From the NCBI GenBank assembly GCA_964011275.1, contig CAXGOB010000018.1, positions 1 through 64,000 on the forward strand: 64,000 bases of DNA, given 5' to 3'. The position numbers were made by a program, and so were the translations under genes. Of this stretch, positions 9,077 to 17,276 are shown piece after piece. Source of the DNA: UBA7328 sp002471345. GTDB lineage: Bacteria > Bacteroidota > Bacteroidia > Chitinophagales > Saprospiraceae. Numbering within the stretch: position 1 is the stretch's first letter; every line of letters starts with the position of its first letter. The notes under the pieces are model-generated. The model was given only the letters and a program-made list of their open reading frames with translations. It did not search any database and was not told where the DNA came from.

Positions 9077-10051
9077 ATGAAAAATCCGGAATTTCTAAAA
9101 TTTATCAATGTAGGTGCCGAAAAACTAGGTGCAAAATCTATGTCCTGTTCTGATGACTTCTTTGCTGAAAAAGAAAACCTTTTAAAAGAGGGTAGAGGTG
9201 TTTTTATCGCTGATAAATATACAGACAGAGGAAAATGGATGGATGGATGGGAGTCTAGAAGAAAACGAATCGAAGGACATGACTGGTGCATTGTAAAACT
9301 TGCAGAAACATCTATAATAAAGGGTGTAGATGTTGATACTAATCACTTTTTAGGTAATCACCCACCTTATTGTTCTATCGAAGCATGTAATTCCAGAAGT
9401 GGTGATTCTGAATCTTCAGAATGGTTTGAAATATTGCCTAAATCTCCACTAGATCCAGGATCCCAACACTTTTTTGAAATCCTTAATGATAGTCAATGGA
9501 CACATGTGAAATTGCATATCTATCCTGATGGAGGAGTGGCCCGATTGAAAATATATGGTGAAGTCAAAAAGAATTGGGAACAGGTGTCAAATAATGAGTT
9601 AATAGATCTCGCAGCGGCTATTAATGGAGGTAAGTCCATTAATTGTAATGATATGTTTTTTAGTCATATGGATAACCTAATTATGCCCGGAAAGGGCAGA
9701 AACATGGGAGATGGATGGGAAACTAAAAGAAACCGTACTCCAGAAAATAGAGATTGGGTAATGATTAAATTAGCCCATAAAGGTTTGGTGAAGAAAATAG
9801 TTGTGGATACAAAACACTTTAAAGGAAATTATCCAGATACATGTTCGATTGATGGTTGCTTTGCTCCAAATACAGATCCACAAGAGCAAGATTGGTTCTC
9901 ATTATTAGATAGAGTTAAACTTGGCCCTGATCAAGAACATATTTTTGAACGGGAAATTTTAACCGATAAAATGCTGACTCATATTAGATTGAATATATTT
10001 CCAGATGGAGGAATTAGTCGACTTCGTGTTTTAGGAAACATCATAAGATAA
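9077..10051 (+). CDS. alc: Allantoicase
   Basis: Hydrolyses allantoate to ureidoglycolate and urea. The 324 residues form two similar jelly-roll halves, each with the same signatures: GWESRRKRIEGHDWCIVKL in the first half and GWETKRNRTPENRDWVMIKL in the second, each followed by a DTxHFxGNxP segment and a YPDGG/FPDGG RLxxxG ending. This internal duplication is characteristic of allantoicase. Three bases separate it from allB and the next gene begins on the following base, so it is inside the operon. Confidence 0.94.
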   Translation: MKNPEFLKFINVGAEKLGAKSMSCSDDFFAEKENLLKEGRGVFIADKYTDRGKWMDGWESRRKRIEGHDWCIVKLAETSIIKGVDVDTNHFLGNHPPYCSIEACNSRSGDSESSEWFEILPKSPLDPGSQHFFEILNDSQWTHVKLHIYPDGGVARLKIYGEVKKNWEQVSNNELIDLAAAINGGKSINCNDMFFSHMDNLIMPGKGRNMGDGWETKRNRTPENRDWVMIKLAHKGLVKKIVVDTKHFKGNYPDTCSIDGCFAPNTDPQEQDWFSLLDRVKLGPDQEHIFEREILTDKMLTHIRLNIFPDGGISRLRVLGNIIR

Positions 10052-10555
10052 ATGACACTTTCAGAATTAAATATTGCTCCTCTCAAAGAGGTAAAAGAAG
10101 CTCTTTTGAAGTGTTGTGGATCAACCTATTGGGCCAAAAATGTATTTGATGCACGTCCTTTCGAATCTCGGAGTGATCTTATTAAAAAGTCAGATATGTC
10201 ATGGAGTATTTGTTCCAATGTGGATGCACTCGAAGCATTCAGTCATCATCCCAAAATTGGAAGTGTTGCGAATTTGGAAAAGAAGTTTGCTTCCACTGCT
10301 CATTGGGCGAAAAATGAACAGCAAAGTGTAAAGGAAGCCACATTTGAAACGATCAAAAAATTAGCAAAAGGTAATAAGGAATACGAAGATAAATTTGGTT
10401 ATATTTTTATTGTTTTTGCTAGTGGGAAATCAGCAGAAGAGATGCTTGCTTTGTTAGAAATGAGATTAAAGAATGATCCGGAAGAGGAAATTCTGATAGC
10501 TATGCAGGAACAGAATAAAATTACTAAACTGAGATTAGAAAAACTTTTGGAATGA
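10052..10555 (+). CDS. uraD: 2-oxo-4-hydroxy-4-carboxy-5-ureidoimidazoline decarboxylase
   Basis: OHCU decarboxylase, which turns the HIU hydrolase product into S-allantoin. The family motif HHPKIG is present at about residue 70, followed by a helical segment AHWAKNEQ that corresponds to the active-site helix. The 167-residue length is normal for the stand-alone protein. It begins directly after alc and overlaps uraH by 4 bp (ATGA), so the two enzymes that follow urate oxidation are translated together. Confidence 0.93.
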   Translation: MTLSELNIAPLKEVKEALLKCCGSTYWAKNVFDARPFESRSDLIKKSDMSWSICSNVDALEAFSHHPKIGSVANLEKKFASTAHWAKNEQQSVKEATFETIKKLAKGNKEYEDKFGYIFIVFASGKSAEEMLALLEMRLKNDPEEEILIAMQEQNKITKLRLEKLLE

Positions 10556-10893
10556 GTCAGATTACAACACATATTCTTGACACAATGACTGGAAAACCTG
10601 CTGAAGGGATTACAATAATGTTGGAAGAATTGGATGAAAATAATAATTGGTCTGAATTGGCTTCTGGTATAACTAATACTGATGGAAGAATTAGTGATTT
10701 ACTCAAGGATAATCAAGTGCTAGAAGAAGGGGTACATAGAATGTTGTTTCAGACTAAGGCTTATTTTGAAAACCAAAACTTGAAAAGTTTTTATCCAGAA
10801 ATTCCAATCATTTTCGAGATAACCGATGAAAGCCATTATCATATACCGTTGCTTTTGAGCCCATATGGATATAGCACATATAGAGGAAGTTAG
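10552..10893 (+). CDS. uraH: 5-hydroxyisourate hydrolase (transthyretin-like)
   Basis: Hydrolyses 5-hydroxyisourate, the product of PuuD, to OHCU. The N-terminal THILDTMTGKPAEGI holds the catalytic His, and the protein ends with the diagnostic YRGS tetrapeptide. The 113-residue length is normal and no signal peptide is present, so it acts in the cytoplasm. Last of the tightly packed puuD-uraH set; the next gene is 170 bp away behind a hairpin-rich element. Confidence 0.95.
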   Translation: MSQITTHILDTMTGKPAEGITIMLEELDENNNWSELASGITNTDGRISDLLKDNQVLEEGVHRMLFQTKAYFENQNLKSFYPEIPIIFEITDESHYHIPLLLSPYGYSTYRGS

Positions 10894-10948
10894 AGTTTAT
10901 TATTGGAATAAAATGAGTCATACAAGGATCGCATGACTATAGGATAGA

Positions 10949-11015
10949 CACTCCCCCCAACACCTCTCTTTAAAATGAGAGGAGGAATTTACGCTTAGAG
11001 AAGGAGGGGTGAATT
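10949..11015. repeat. Hairpin-rich intergenic element, possible dispersed repeat
   Basis: Between uraH and the DUF6986 gene there is a G/C-biased island unlike its AT-rich surroundings. It contains a C-run (CTCCCCCC), a perfect inner hairpin CCTCTC/GAGAGG with an 8-base loop (about 10963-10984), and an outer complementary GGAGGGGTG followed by GAATTC. The pattern resembles palindromic dispersed repeats found between genes in Bacteroidota. Only one copy is in the window, so its repeat nature is inferred. It could also be an mRNA processing or attenuation hairpin separating the two halves of the purine operon. Confidence 0.45.
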
Positions 11016-11062
11016 CAACGATAAAATATTAGCTGATTAAGCATTTATAAAATGTAACAGAG

Positions 11063-12502
11063 ATGAATACTTCTATACCAACAGAAGACAAACAGAGAAT
11101 ACTCAATGATTTGTCAACAGCAAATAAAGTTTTTCAACAGAAATATCCAGGAGATAGTTCAGAACGACAACCTGTACATACCGTATATGGGGGGGCAGAT
11201 CTTTTTAGGCATGATTCGGCTCAAAAAATGGCTGATGTAGCTCTAAATACAATAAGAGATAATGCAGCAAATTTTGTTGAATTTGCTCGGGCTATAAAAT
11301 TAACCGGCTATGCTGACCTTCCAACTGATGACGTTGTCATTGAGGCTTTAAAAAATGAGCTTGATGGAATGTCTGATGGGGAGCGAAAGGAACATTTCGC
11401 ATGGTTGTCTTATACTACTTTTAATAAAGTCATTTCCAAACTTGAGAAGGAGGCTGTTGAGGATTTTAGAATAGATTTTGAAGATGGATTCGGCAATCGA
11501 TCTTGGGAAGAAGAAGATGAGACCGCAATCCGAGCTGCCACTGAATGTGCCATAGGAATGGAAAAGAATTCATTACCTCCTTTTATAGGTATCCGCATCA
11601 AGCCATTTACAGAAGATTTGAAAGAGAGGGGAATAAGAACATTAGATTTATTTTTGTCCACCTTGGCTCACAAAACTCATGGCAAACTGCCAAACAACTT
11701 TGTAGTTATGCTTCCTAAGGTTACAATTCCAGAACAGATAGAATCATTGATTGCGATTTTTGAAATCATTGAATTTCAAACGGATATTAAGTCAGGAGCA
11801 TTAAAAATGGAAATGATGGTGGAAACTACTCAGTCAGTTATCGATTCTGATGGAAGTAATCCTTTGAGATCTTTTGTGTTGGCGAGTAAAGGGAGAATGA
11901 TTTCTACAGCTTTTGGTACTTATGACTATACTGCATCTAATAATATTACTGCCAAGTATCAGGACATGGGCCATTCTGTATGTGATTTTGCGCATCATTT
12001 TATGAAAGTAGCATTAGGGGGAACAGGGATATGGCTGTCAGATGGTGCAACTAATGTGATGCCAATTGGGCCGCATAGGGGAAAAGACTTGACTGACGAT
12101 CAAAAAGCAGAAAATAGATCTGTTGTGCATAATAGCTGGAAAAAAGCATTTGACCATACAAGGTATTCTCTTTGGAAAGGATTATATCAAGGATGGGATT
12201 TACATCCTGCCCAGTTTCCTATGAGATATGCAGCAATCTATTCCTTCTTTTTAGAAAGTTATGAAGAGGCCGCTAAGCGATTAAAAGCATTTGTGGATAA
12301 AGCTGCTCGAGCAACTCTAACAGATGATGTTTTTGATGATGCTGCTACTGGTCAGGGATTACTTAATTTTTTTCTTAGAGGGCTAAACTCTGGTGTCATA
12401 ACTGAAGATGAAGCAAGAGTTACTGGTCTTACTATGGACGAACTACGTAGTCGTTCATTTTTAGCAATAATGGAAGGAAGGAGAAACAATAAGAAATTAT
12501 AG
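11063..12502 (+). CDS. DUF6986-type aldolase/citrate-lyase-like TIM-barrel enzyme
   Basis: A 479-residue protein related to the HpcH/HpaI/CitE and malate synthase TIM-barrel group. Recognisable barrel elements are DFRIDFEDGFGNRSW (metal-binding Glu/Asp), GIRIKPF (substrate Arg), FVVMLPKVTIPEQIE, MEMMVETTQSVID (Glu) and the late ISTAFGTYDYTAS. The precise reaction is not established to my knowledge. Position after uraH and before a purine permease suggests work on the C2 product of allantoin breakdown, ureidoglycolate or glyoxylate, for instance condensing glyoxylate with an acyl-CoA as malate synthase does. That role is inference. It sits 4 bp upstream of the permease gene. Confidence 0.8.
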   Translation: MNTSIPTEDKQRILNDLSTANKVFQQKYPGDSSERQPVHTVYGGADLFRHDSAQKMADVALNTIRDNAANFVEFARAIKLTGYADLPTDDVVIEALKNELDGMSDGERKEHFAWLSYTTFNKVISKLEKEAVEDFRIDFEDGFGNRSWEEEDETAIRAATECAIGMEKNSLPPFIGIRIKPFTEDLKERGIRTLDLFLSTLAHKTHGKLPNNFVVMLPKVTIPEQIESLIAIFEIIEFQTDIKSGALKMEMMVETTQSVIDSDGSNPLRSFVLASKGRMISTAFGTYDYTASNNITAKYQDMGHSVCDFAHHFMKVALGGTGIWLSDGATNVMPIGPHRGKDLTDDQKAENRSVVHNSWKKAFDHTRYSLWKGLYQGWDLHPAQFPMRYAAIYSFFLESYEEAAKRLKAFVDKAARATLTDDVFDDAATGQGLLNFFLRGLNSGVITEDEARVTGLTMDELRSRSFLAIMEGRRNNKKL

Positions 12503-12505
12503 AAC

Positions 12506-13909
12506 ATGTTTGAAAAAATATTTAAGCTCAATCAAAATGGCACTACGGTTAAGACCGAAATACTGGCTGGCCTCACCACATTTTTAACGATGTCTTATAT
12601 CCTATTCGTTAATCCTTCTATACTTTCTCAAACAGGAATGGAATACGAATCCGTCTTCATTGCCACATGTTTAGCTGCTGCTATAGGGACTTTCCTTATT
12701 GGAATCCTATCAAATTATCCAATGGCTCAGGCTCCAGGAATGGGCTTGAATGCATTTTTCACTTTTACTGTAGTTTTTAGTTTGGGATATAGCTGGCAGC
12801 AAGCCTTGGCCATAGTGTTTTTATCAGGTGTATTATTCTTGTTATTGACAATAACAGGACTTCGGGCAACCATTATTAAAGCCATTCCCAAAAATCTAAA
12901 GCTGGCAATTGCTCCTGGAATCGGTTTGTTTATTGCGTTGATAGGATTGAATAATGCAGGGCTGATTGAAGTAAATCAAGGGCCAATCATAAGCCTGATT
13001 CTGGATAGTGATTTATTGAGTAAAGATCAATTAATTGACCAAGTGAATTCGGTTCCATCACAAATAATCCAATTGGGTAAATTATCAGATCCATCAGTAT
13101 TGTTGACAGTAATTGGATTGGTTTTACTTGTGGCATTGATGGTGCTTAAAATAGACTCTGCCATGTTATGGGCCATTATTGTAACCACCATTATTGGTAT
13201 TCCTATGGGTGTGACTGTACTTCCTGATTCATATGATTTAAGTAGAATTTCATTGTCTCCAACGGCATTTAAGATGGATTTTGTAGGACTTTTTCAAATT
13301 GGAAAAGGCTTATCCTTCGTCACGGCCGTTCTGCCAGTCATTATTGTTGTTATAAGTTTTACACTCGTGGATTTGCTAGATACTTTGGGGACTTTATTAG
13401 GAACAGCTGGAAAGGGAGACATGCTAGATGAAGATGGTAATCTTCCAAGAATGAATAAGGCTCTTTTCGCTGATGCTACTGCTACCACATTAGGAGCTAT
13501 GCTTGGCACATCCTCAGTCACCACGTACATTGAAAGTAGTTCTGGTATAATTGCTGGAGGTAGGACTGGGTTGACTTCCACCACAACCGCTGTTTTGTTT
13601 TTATTTGGAATATTATTGGCTCCAATTGCAGGCATAGTTCCGGTCGCTGCCACTTCTCCTGTTTTGATTATAGTAGGTGTGCTAATGATGGATGGCATCA
13701 AAAAAATAGATCTGTCATCTATCGATTCAGCAATTCCGGCTGTATTGCTGATTATCATAATGCCATTCACTTATAGCATAGCAAATGGAATTGCTTTTGG
13801 ATTAATGTTTTATGTCCTTATTGAAGTTGTTAAAGGCAATTTCAAGAATATTCATCCGATACTTTATCTTTTGGTTGGACTGTTTCTCTTGAAATATGTG
13901 GCTCTGTAG
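12506..13909 (+). CDS. NCS2-family purine base permease (AzgA/PbuG-like)
   Basis: Proton-coupled nucleobase transporter of the AzgA-like branch, whose characterised members carry hypoxanthine, guanine and adenine. The start KTEILAGLTTFLTMSYILFV, then AQAPGMGLNAFFTF (substrate-site segment) and TTLGAMLGTSSVTTYIESSSG are branch-specific signatures. About 12 to 14 hydrophobic segments fill the 467 residues. With guaD and xdh in the same cluster, import of guanine or hypoxanthine fits best; urate or xanthine is less likely because those carriers belong to the UraA-like branch. Final gene of the rightward run. Confidence 0.9.
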   Translation: MFEKIFKLNQNGTTVKTEILAGLTTFLTMSYILFVNPSILSQTGMEYESVFIATCLAAAIGTFLIGILSNYPMAQAPGMGLNAFFTFTVVFSLGYSWQQALAIVFLSGVLFLLLTITGLRATIIKAIPKNLKLAIAPGIGLFIALIGLNNAGLIEVNQGPIISLILDSDLLSKDQLIDQVNSVPSQIIQLGKLSDPSVLLTVIGLVLLVALMVLKIDSAMLWAIIVTTIIGIPMGVTVLPDSYDLSRISLSPTAFKMDFVGLFQIGKGLSFVTAVLPVIIVVISFTLVDLLDTLGTLLGTAGKGDMLDEDGNLPRMNKALFADATATTLGAMLGTSSVTTYIESSSGIIAGGRTGLTSTTTAVLFLFGILLAPIAGIVPVAATSPVLIIVGVLMMDGIKKIDLSSIDSAIPAVLLIIIMPFTYSIANGIAFGLMFYVLIEVVKGNFKNIHPILYLLVGLFLLKYVAL

Positions 13910-14106
13910 GAGGAGTGACTGCCCAGAGATTAATTTCTTATTTCTACAATAATGGAGTTATCCATTTTATTTAATTTTTGGATTATGATTTTATAAAAAA
14001 AATCCCTCTATAAGGGCGTGGGCTGTCAAATATGTAAGGTTAGAGCGGCTTTGATAAAGTTCTGTTTCCAAAGCTTGTTACTCACCTAAAGAATTATTAA
14101 GTCACT

Positions 14107-14336
14107 GATTTAGCAAAAGACATAAACTATAGTCAGAGACAATTGGGTAGAATTCTTAAAAAATTAACAGGACTTAGCCCAAATCAATTCATAAAGGAGA
14201 TTAGGATGAAAAAAGCTTGTCAACTCGACAATTCTCAACTATATCGGACGTCAGGGGTGAGGTAGGAATATCTCATGCTAGTTACTTTACAAGTGAGTTT
14301 GAAAATAGATTTGGTGTAAAACCAAGTGAAGTTTAA
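14107..14336 (+). pseudogene. Remnant of an AraC-type DNA-binding domain
   Basis: Frame one reads DLAKDINYSQRQLGRILKKL then TGLSPNQFIKEIRMKKACQL, the first helix-turn-helix of an AraC-family regulator. Around 14237 the meaning jumps to another frame, which continues TISDVRGEVGISHASYF and TSEFENRFGVKPSEV then stop, the second helix-turn-helix and usual C-terminal PxE ending. A frameshift therefore splits the domain. The upstream part of the protein (sensor or effector domain) was not found in 13910-14106, so the gene is truncated as well as shifted. It may once have regulated the purine genes or the symporter it abuts. Confidence 0.78.
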
Positions 14337-14341
14337 AATGA

Positions 14342-15895
14342 TTAATGAAAGACCACGTGCAGTAAAACCAAAGACCCTGCTAGTCCCAGCCCCACTTGCC
14401 ATACTTCACGATCATCATATCGTATTAAGTTTTTCCATTTAGTCCATCCTTCTTTATAAGATGATGCATAGAGTATCATAAAAGCAATGACAATTACCCA
14501 TCCGGCTCTAACGAAGTAATTCATCTCTGGAAAAAAGTGAATGATCATCAAGTGCAGAGGAATAGTTACTAAGAAAGCAATCAATGCGACACGATGATTA
14601 GGCGCTACCAAAAATGCTGCTGAGCAAATCAAAACCACAATTCCACAATTGATATAATACCTCAATTCATTGAGTGTGTGGGTGAATGCATCTTCAGGGT
14701 TCTCAAACTTCACATACAGCAATATTAAACCCATTATTATACCTGTAAATAAGGTAACCAAAATTGTCTTCCTTCCTGCTGCAATTACTTGTGAGTCAGA
14801 AGCTTCTTTATTGATATAAGTCTTATAAATATCTATAGACCACAGGGTCGCTAATGAATTAAATGTGCTATCCACAGTGCTCATCAGAGAAGCGAATAAG
14901 GCACAAAGGATGATACCTTTGGCTCCAATAGGAAGATAGGTTTTGACTATATACGGAAAGGCCAAATCAGGTTCTGATAGGGGAGTGCCACTTTCTTGGA
15001 GAATACCATAAAGAGCAATGCCTGGAACTATTATAATCACAGCCATCACATATTTCATTACACCTCCAACCATGAGTCCAATTTGTGCTTCACGAAGACT
15101 CTTTGCAGCTATAGATCGCTGCATTACAGTCTGATTAGCACACCAATAATTAATGTTAAGAAGGAAGAGTCCAAATATGTGAATCCAGGGTAATTTTTCA
15201 TGATCTGCAGGTAGATGGAGATGCATCATCTCGGGAGTTTTGATGTAGAGCTGTTGCCATCCTCCAAAATGATATATGGTCACCAAAGTGATAACGATAC
15301 CACCCGTGAGTAATATGCCAAATTGGATGATATCTGTTTTTACAACAGCTCCAAGCCCGCCTAGGTAAGTATAAATGGCTGAGAATACACCTAGTCCTAT
15401 GACTAAAATAGAAATCCTTATAATCCGATCTTCATGGATGACACTCAGATATTCTGCGAATACCAAATCAGCAGCATATGCTCCCCAAAACAAGGCGGCT
15501 CCTAGGGTAATAGTAGAAAAGAGAAGAATATTAGCAATGGTATAAATAAAGCCAACACGCTCTCCTAATCTATTCTTAATAAACTGAGTAATGGTGATGA
15601 TTCCATCTTTGAGATACATCGGGACAAAAATGAAAGCAGCCATTAAAATCCCCTGTACAGCATTGATTTCGAGACTAGCTTGTGCTAATCCATAGAGGTA
15701 TGCAGAACCCATCATCCCTAGAAACTGATACCCATTTATATTAGTAGCAATGGTGGAGAGTGCAATAGAAGGCCATCTCAAATTGCGGTTGCTCAAAAAA
15801 TAAGATTCAACAGTAGCATTTGCCACAGCTCTTCCTTTTAAGGCCACTAACATGATAGCCGTGAAATAGGTGATTACAATTAGGAGATCTAGCAA
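14342..15895 (-). CDS. Sodium/solute symporter (SSS family)
   Basis: Sodium-coupled transporter of the SSS/SGLT family with 517 residues and about 13 to 14 hydrophobic segments. Family features include ESYFLSNRNLRWPSIALS near the N-terminus, the sodium-site region TNINGYQFLGMMGSAYLYG, and AIYTYLGGLGAVVKTDIIQF in the middle. The substrate cannot be told; close relatives move sugars, myo-inositol or sialic acid. The stop lies only 5 bp from the end of the AraC-type remnant on the other strand, so they are convergent. Confidence 0.88.
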   Translation of the reverse strand: MLDLLIVITYFTAIMLVALKGRAVANATVESYFLSNRNLRWPSIALSTIATNINGYQFLGMMGSAYLYGLAQASLEINAVQGILMAAFIFVPMYLKDGIITITQFIKNRLGERVGFIYTIANILLFSTITLGAALFWGAYAADLVFAEYLSVIHEDRIIRISILVIGLGVFSAIYTYLGGLGAVVKTDIIQFGILLTGGIVITLVTIYHFGGWQQLYIKTPEMMHLHLPADHEKLPWIHIFGLFLLNINYWCANQTVMQRSIAAKSLREAQIGLMVGGVMKYVMAVIIIVPGIALYGILQESGTPLSEPDLAFPYIVKTYLPIGAKGIILCALFASLMSTVDSTFNSLATLWSIDIYKTYINKEASDSQVIAAGRKTILVTLFTGIIMGLILLYVKFENPEDAFTHTLNELRYYINCGIVVLICSAAFLVAPNHRVALIAFLVTIPLHLMIIHFFPEMNYFVRAGWVIVIAFMILYASSYKEGWTKWKNLIRYDDREVWQVGLGLAGSLVLLHVVFH

Positions 15896-16031
15896 ATGAT
15901 AGTGTTTTAAATAGCCAAATTATGAATAATACTTTTGGTCCTATTTGGCCTTGCATCAATTATCATTATATCTATGGCAATTATTTAAAATTACTTGATT
16001 TCGAATTTATATCATTTTCATTTCGATGTTG

Positions 16032-16039
16032 TATATTTG
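16032..16039 (+). promoter_or_regulatory. Bacteroidota-type -7 element before the palmitoyltransferase gene
   Basis: TATATTTG matches the TAnnTTTG consensus used by the primary sigma factor of Bacteroidota, 28 bp before the ATG at 16068. A clear TTG at the -33 position was not seen at the usual spacing, so the call rests on one element. Confidence 0.4.
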
Positions 16040-16067
16040 TAAGCTGTTATAACAACTATTTACCACC

Positions 16068-17276
16068 ATGCTGAAACAAAGAATGAAGGCCTATGATGTG
16101 CCTCAAAAAGTAGAAAGATTAGGTCTATACCCATATTTCAGAACTATTGAGTCCGAACAAGATACCGTTGTAAAGATCAATGGTAAAGATGTGTTGATGT
16201 TTGGATCTAATAGTTATCTAGGTCTTACAACACACCCAAAGCTCAAAGAAGCATCCAAAAAAGCAATTGATAAATACGGTTCAGGTACTGCAGGTTCTAG
16301 ATTCCTGAACGGAACACTTGATCTTCATTTAGAGTTAGAAAGACGACTGGCAGAGTTTGTAGGAATGGAAGGTGCATTGGTATTTAGTACAGGCTTCCAA
16401 GTTAACCTTGGTGTATTATCTTCAGTTACAGGACGTCATGATTATATCATTTTAGATGAGTTAGATCATGCTTGTATTCTAGATGGATCCAGACTATCAT
16501 TCTCAAAAGTGCTGAAGTATAAGCACAATGATATGGATTCACTTGAGAAAATGTTGCAGAAATGTGAACCTGATAAAGTGAAATTGATTGCCGTAGATGG
16601 TGTGTTCAGTATGGAGGGGGATATTTGTAATCTTCCTGAAATAGTGAAGTTATCAAAGAAATATAATGCAAACATATTTGTTGATGATGCTCATTCATTG
16701 GGTGTTTTAGGAAAGAGTGGTAGAGGTACAGCCGACCATTTTGGATTGACAGATGATGTCGATTTAATTATGGGGACTTTCAGTAAATCATTAGCTAGTA
16801 TAGGTGGGTTTGTAGCAGGAAATAATGATGCTATGAATTTTTTGAAGCACAATGCTAGATCACTTATTTTCTCAGCAAGTATAGCACCAGCTAATGCTGC
16901 AAGTGTTATAGCCGCTTTAGATCTTATTCAAGATGAACCAGAAAGAATTCAGCAGGTTTGGGATAATACCAATTATGCATTGAAACTTCTGAAAGATGCT
17001 GGTTTTGATACAGGTAACACGGAGACTCCTATTATTCCTATTTTTATAAGAGATGATTTCAAGACTTTCCAAATTACAAAAATGCTTCTAGAAGATGGAG
17101 TATTTGTAAATCCAGTTGTTTCTCCTGCTGTTGCTAGTACTGAGTCATTGTTAAGATTTTCATTGATGTCAACTCACACAAAAAGTCAGATAGAAGAAGG
17201 AATTGAGAAAATCACCAAAGCTGCTAGTAAATTAGGTGTTTTGGATGGCAAAGAAAAAGCTGTTCATGCCAATTGA
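16068..17276 (+). CDS. spt: Serine palmitoyltransferase or related alpha-oxoamine synthase
   Basis: PLP enzyme of the alpha-oxoamine synthase family, condensing an amino acid with an acyl-CoA. Signatures are FGSNSYLGLTTHPKLKE, YGSGTAGSRFLNGTLDLHLE, VDDAHSLGVLGKSGRGT and the PLP-lysine segment GTFSKSLASIGG. In Bacteroidota proteins of this length (402 residues) and with this start (MLKQRMKAYDVP) are usually serine palmitoyltransferase, the first step of sphingolipid synthesis, rather than glycine C-acetyltransferase or 8-amino-7-oxononanoate synthase. Support also comes from the overlapping GNAT gene. Its stop overlaps that gene by 11 bp. Confidence 0.8.
   Translation: MLKQRMKAYDVPQKVERLGLYPYFRTIESEQDTVVKINGKDVLMFGSNSYLGLTTHPKLKEASKKAIDKYGSGTAGSRFLNGTLDLHLELERRLAEFVGMEGALVFSTGFQVNLGVLSSVTGRHDYIILDELDHACILDGSRLSFSKVLKYKHNDMDSLEKMLQKCEPDKVKLIAVDGVFSMEGDICNLPEIVKLSKKYNANIFVDDAHSLGVLGKSGRGTADHFGLTDDVDLIMGTFSKSLASIGGFVAGNNDAMNFLKHNARSLIFSASIAPANAASVIAALDLIQDEPERIQQVWDNTNYALKLLKDAGFDTGNTETPIIPIFIRDDFKTFQITKMLLEDGVFVNPVVSPAVASTESLLRFSLMSTHTKSQIEEGIEKITKAASKLGVLDGKEKAVHAN

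Noticed and set aside
13294..13770. 158-residue open frame antisense to the purine permease
   Set aside because: It is the complement of conserved transmembrane coding sequence and has no recognisable family features, so it is a shadow of the permease gene.
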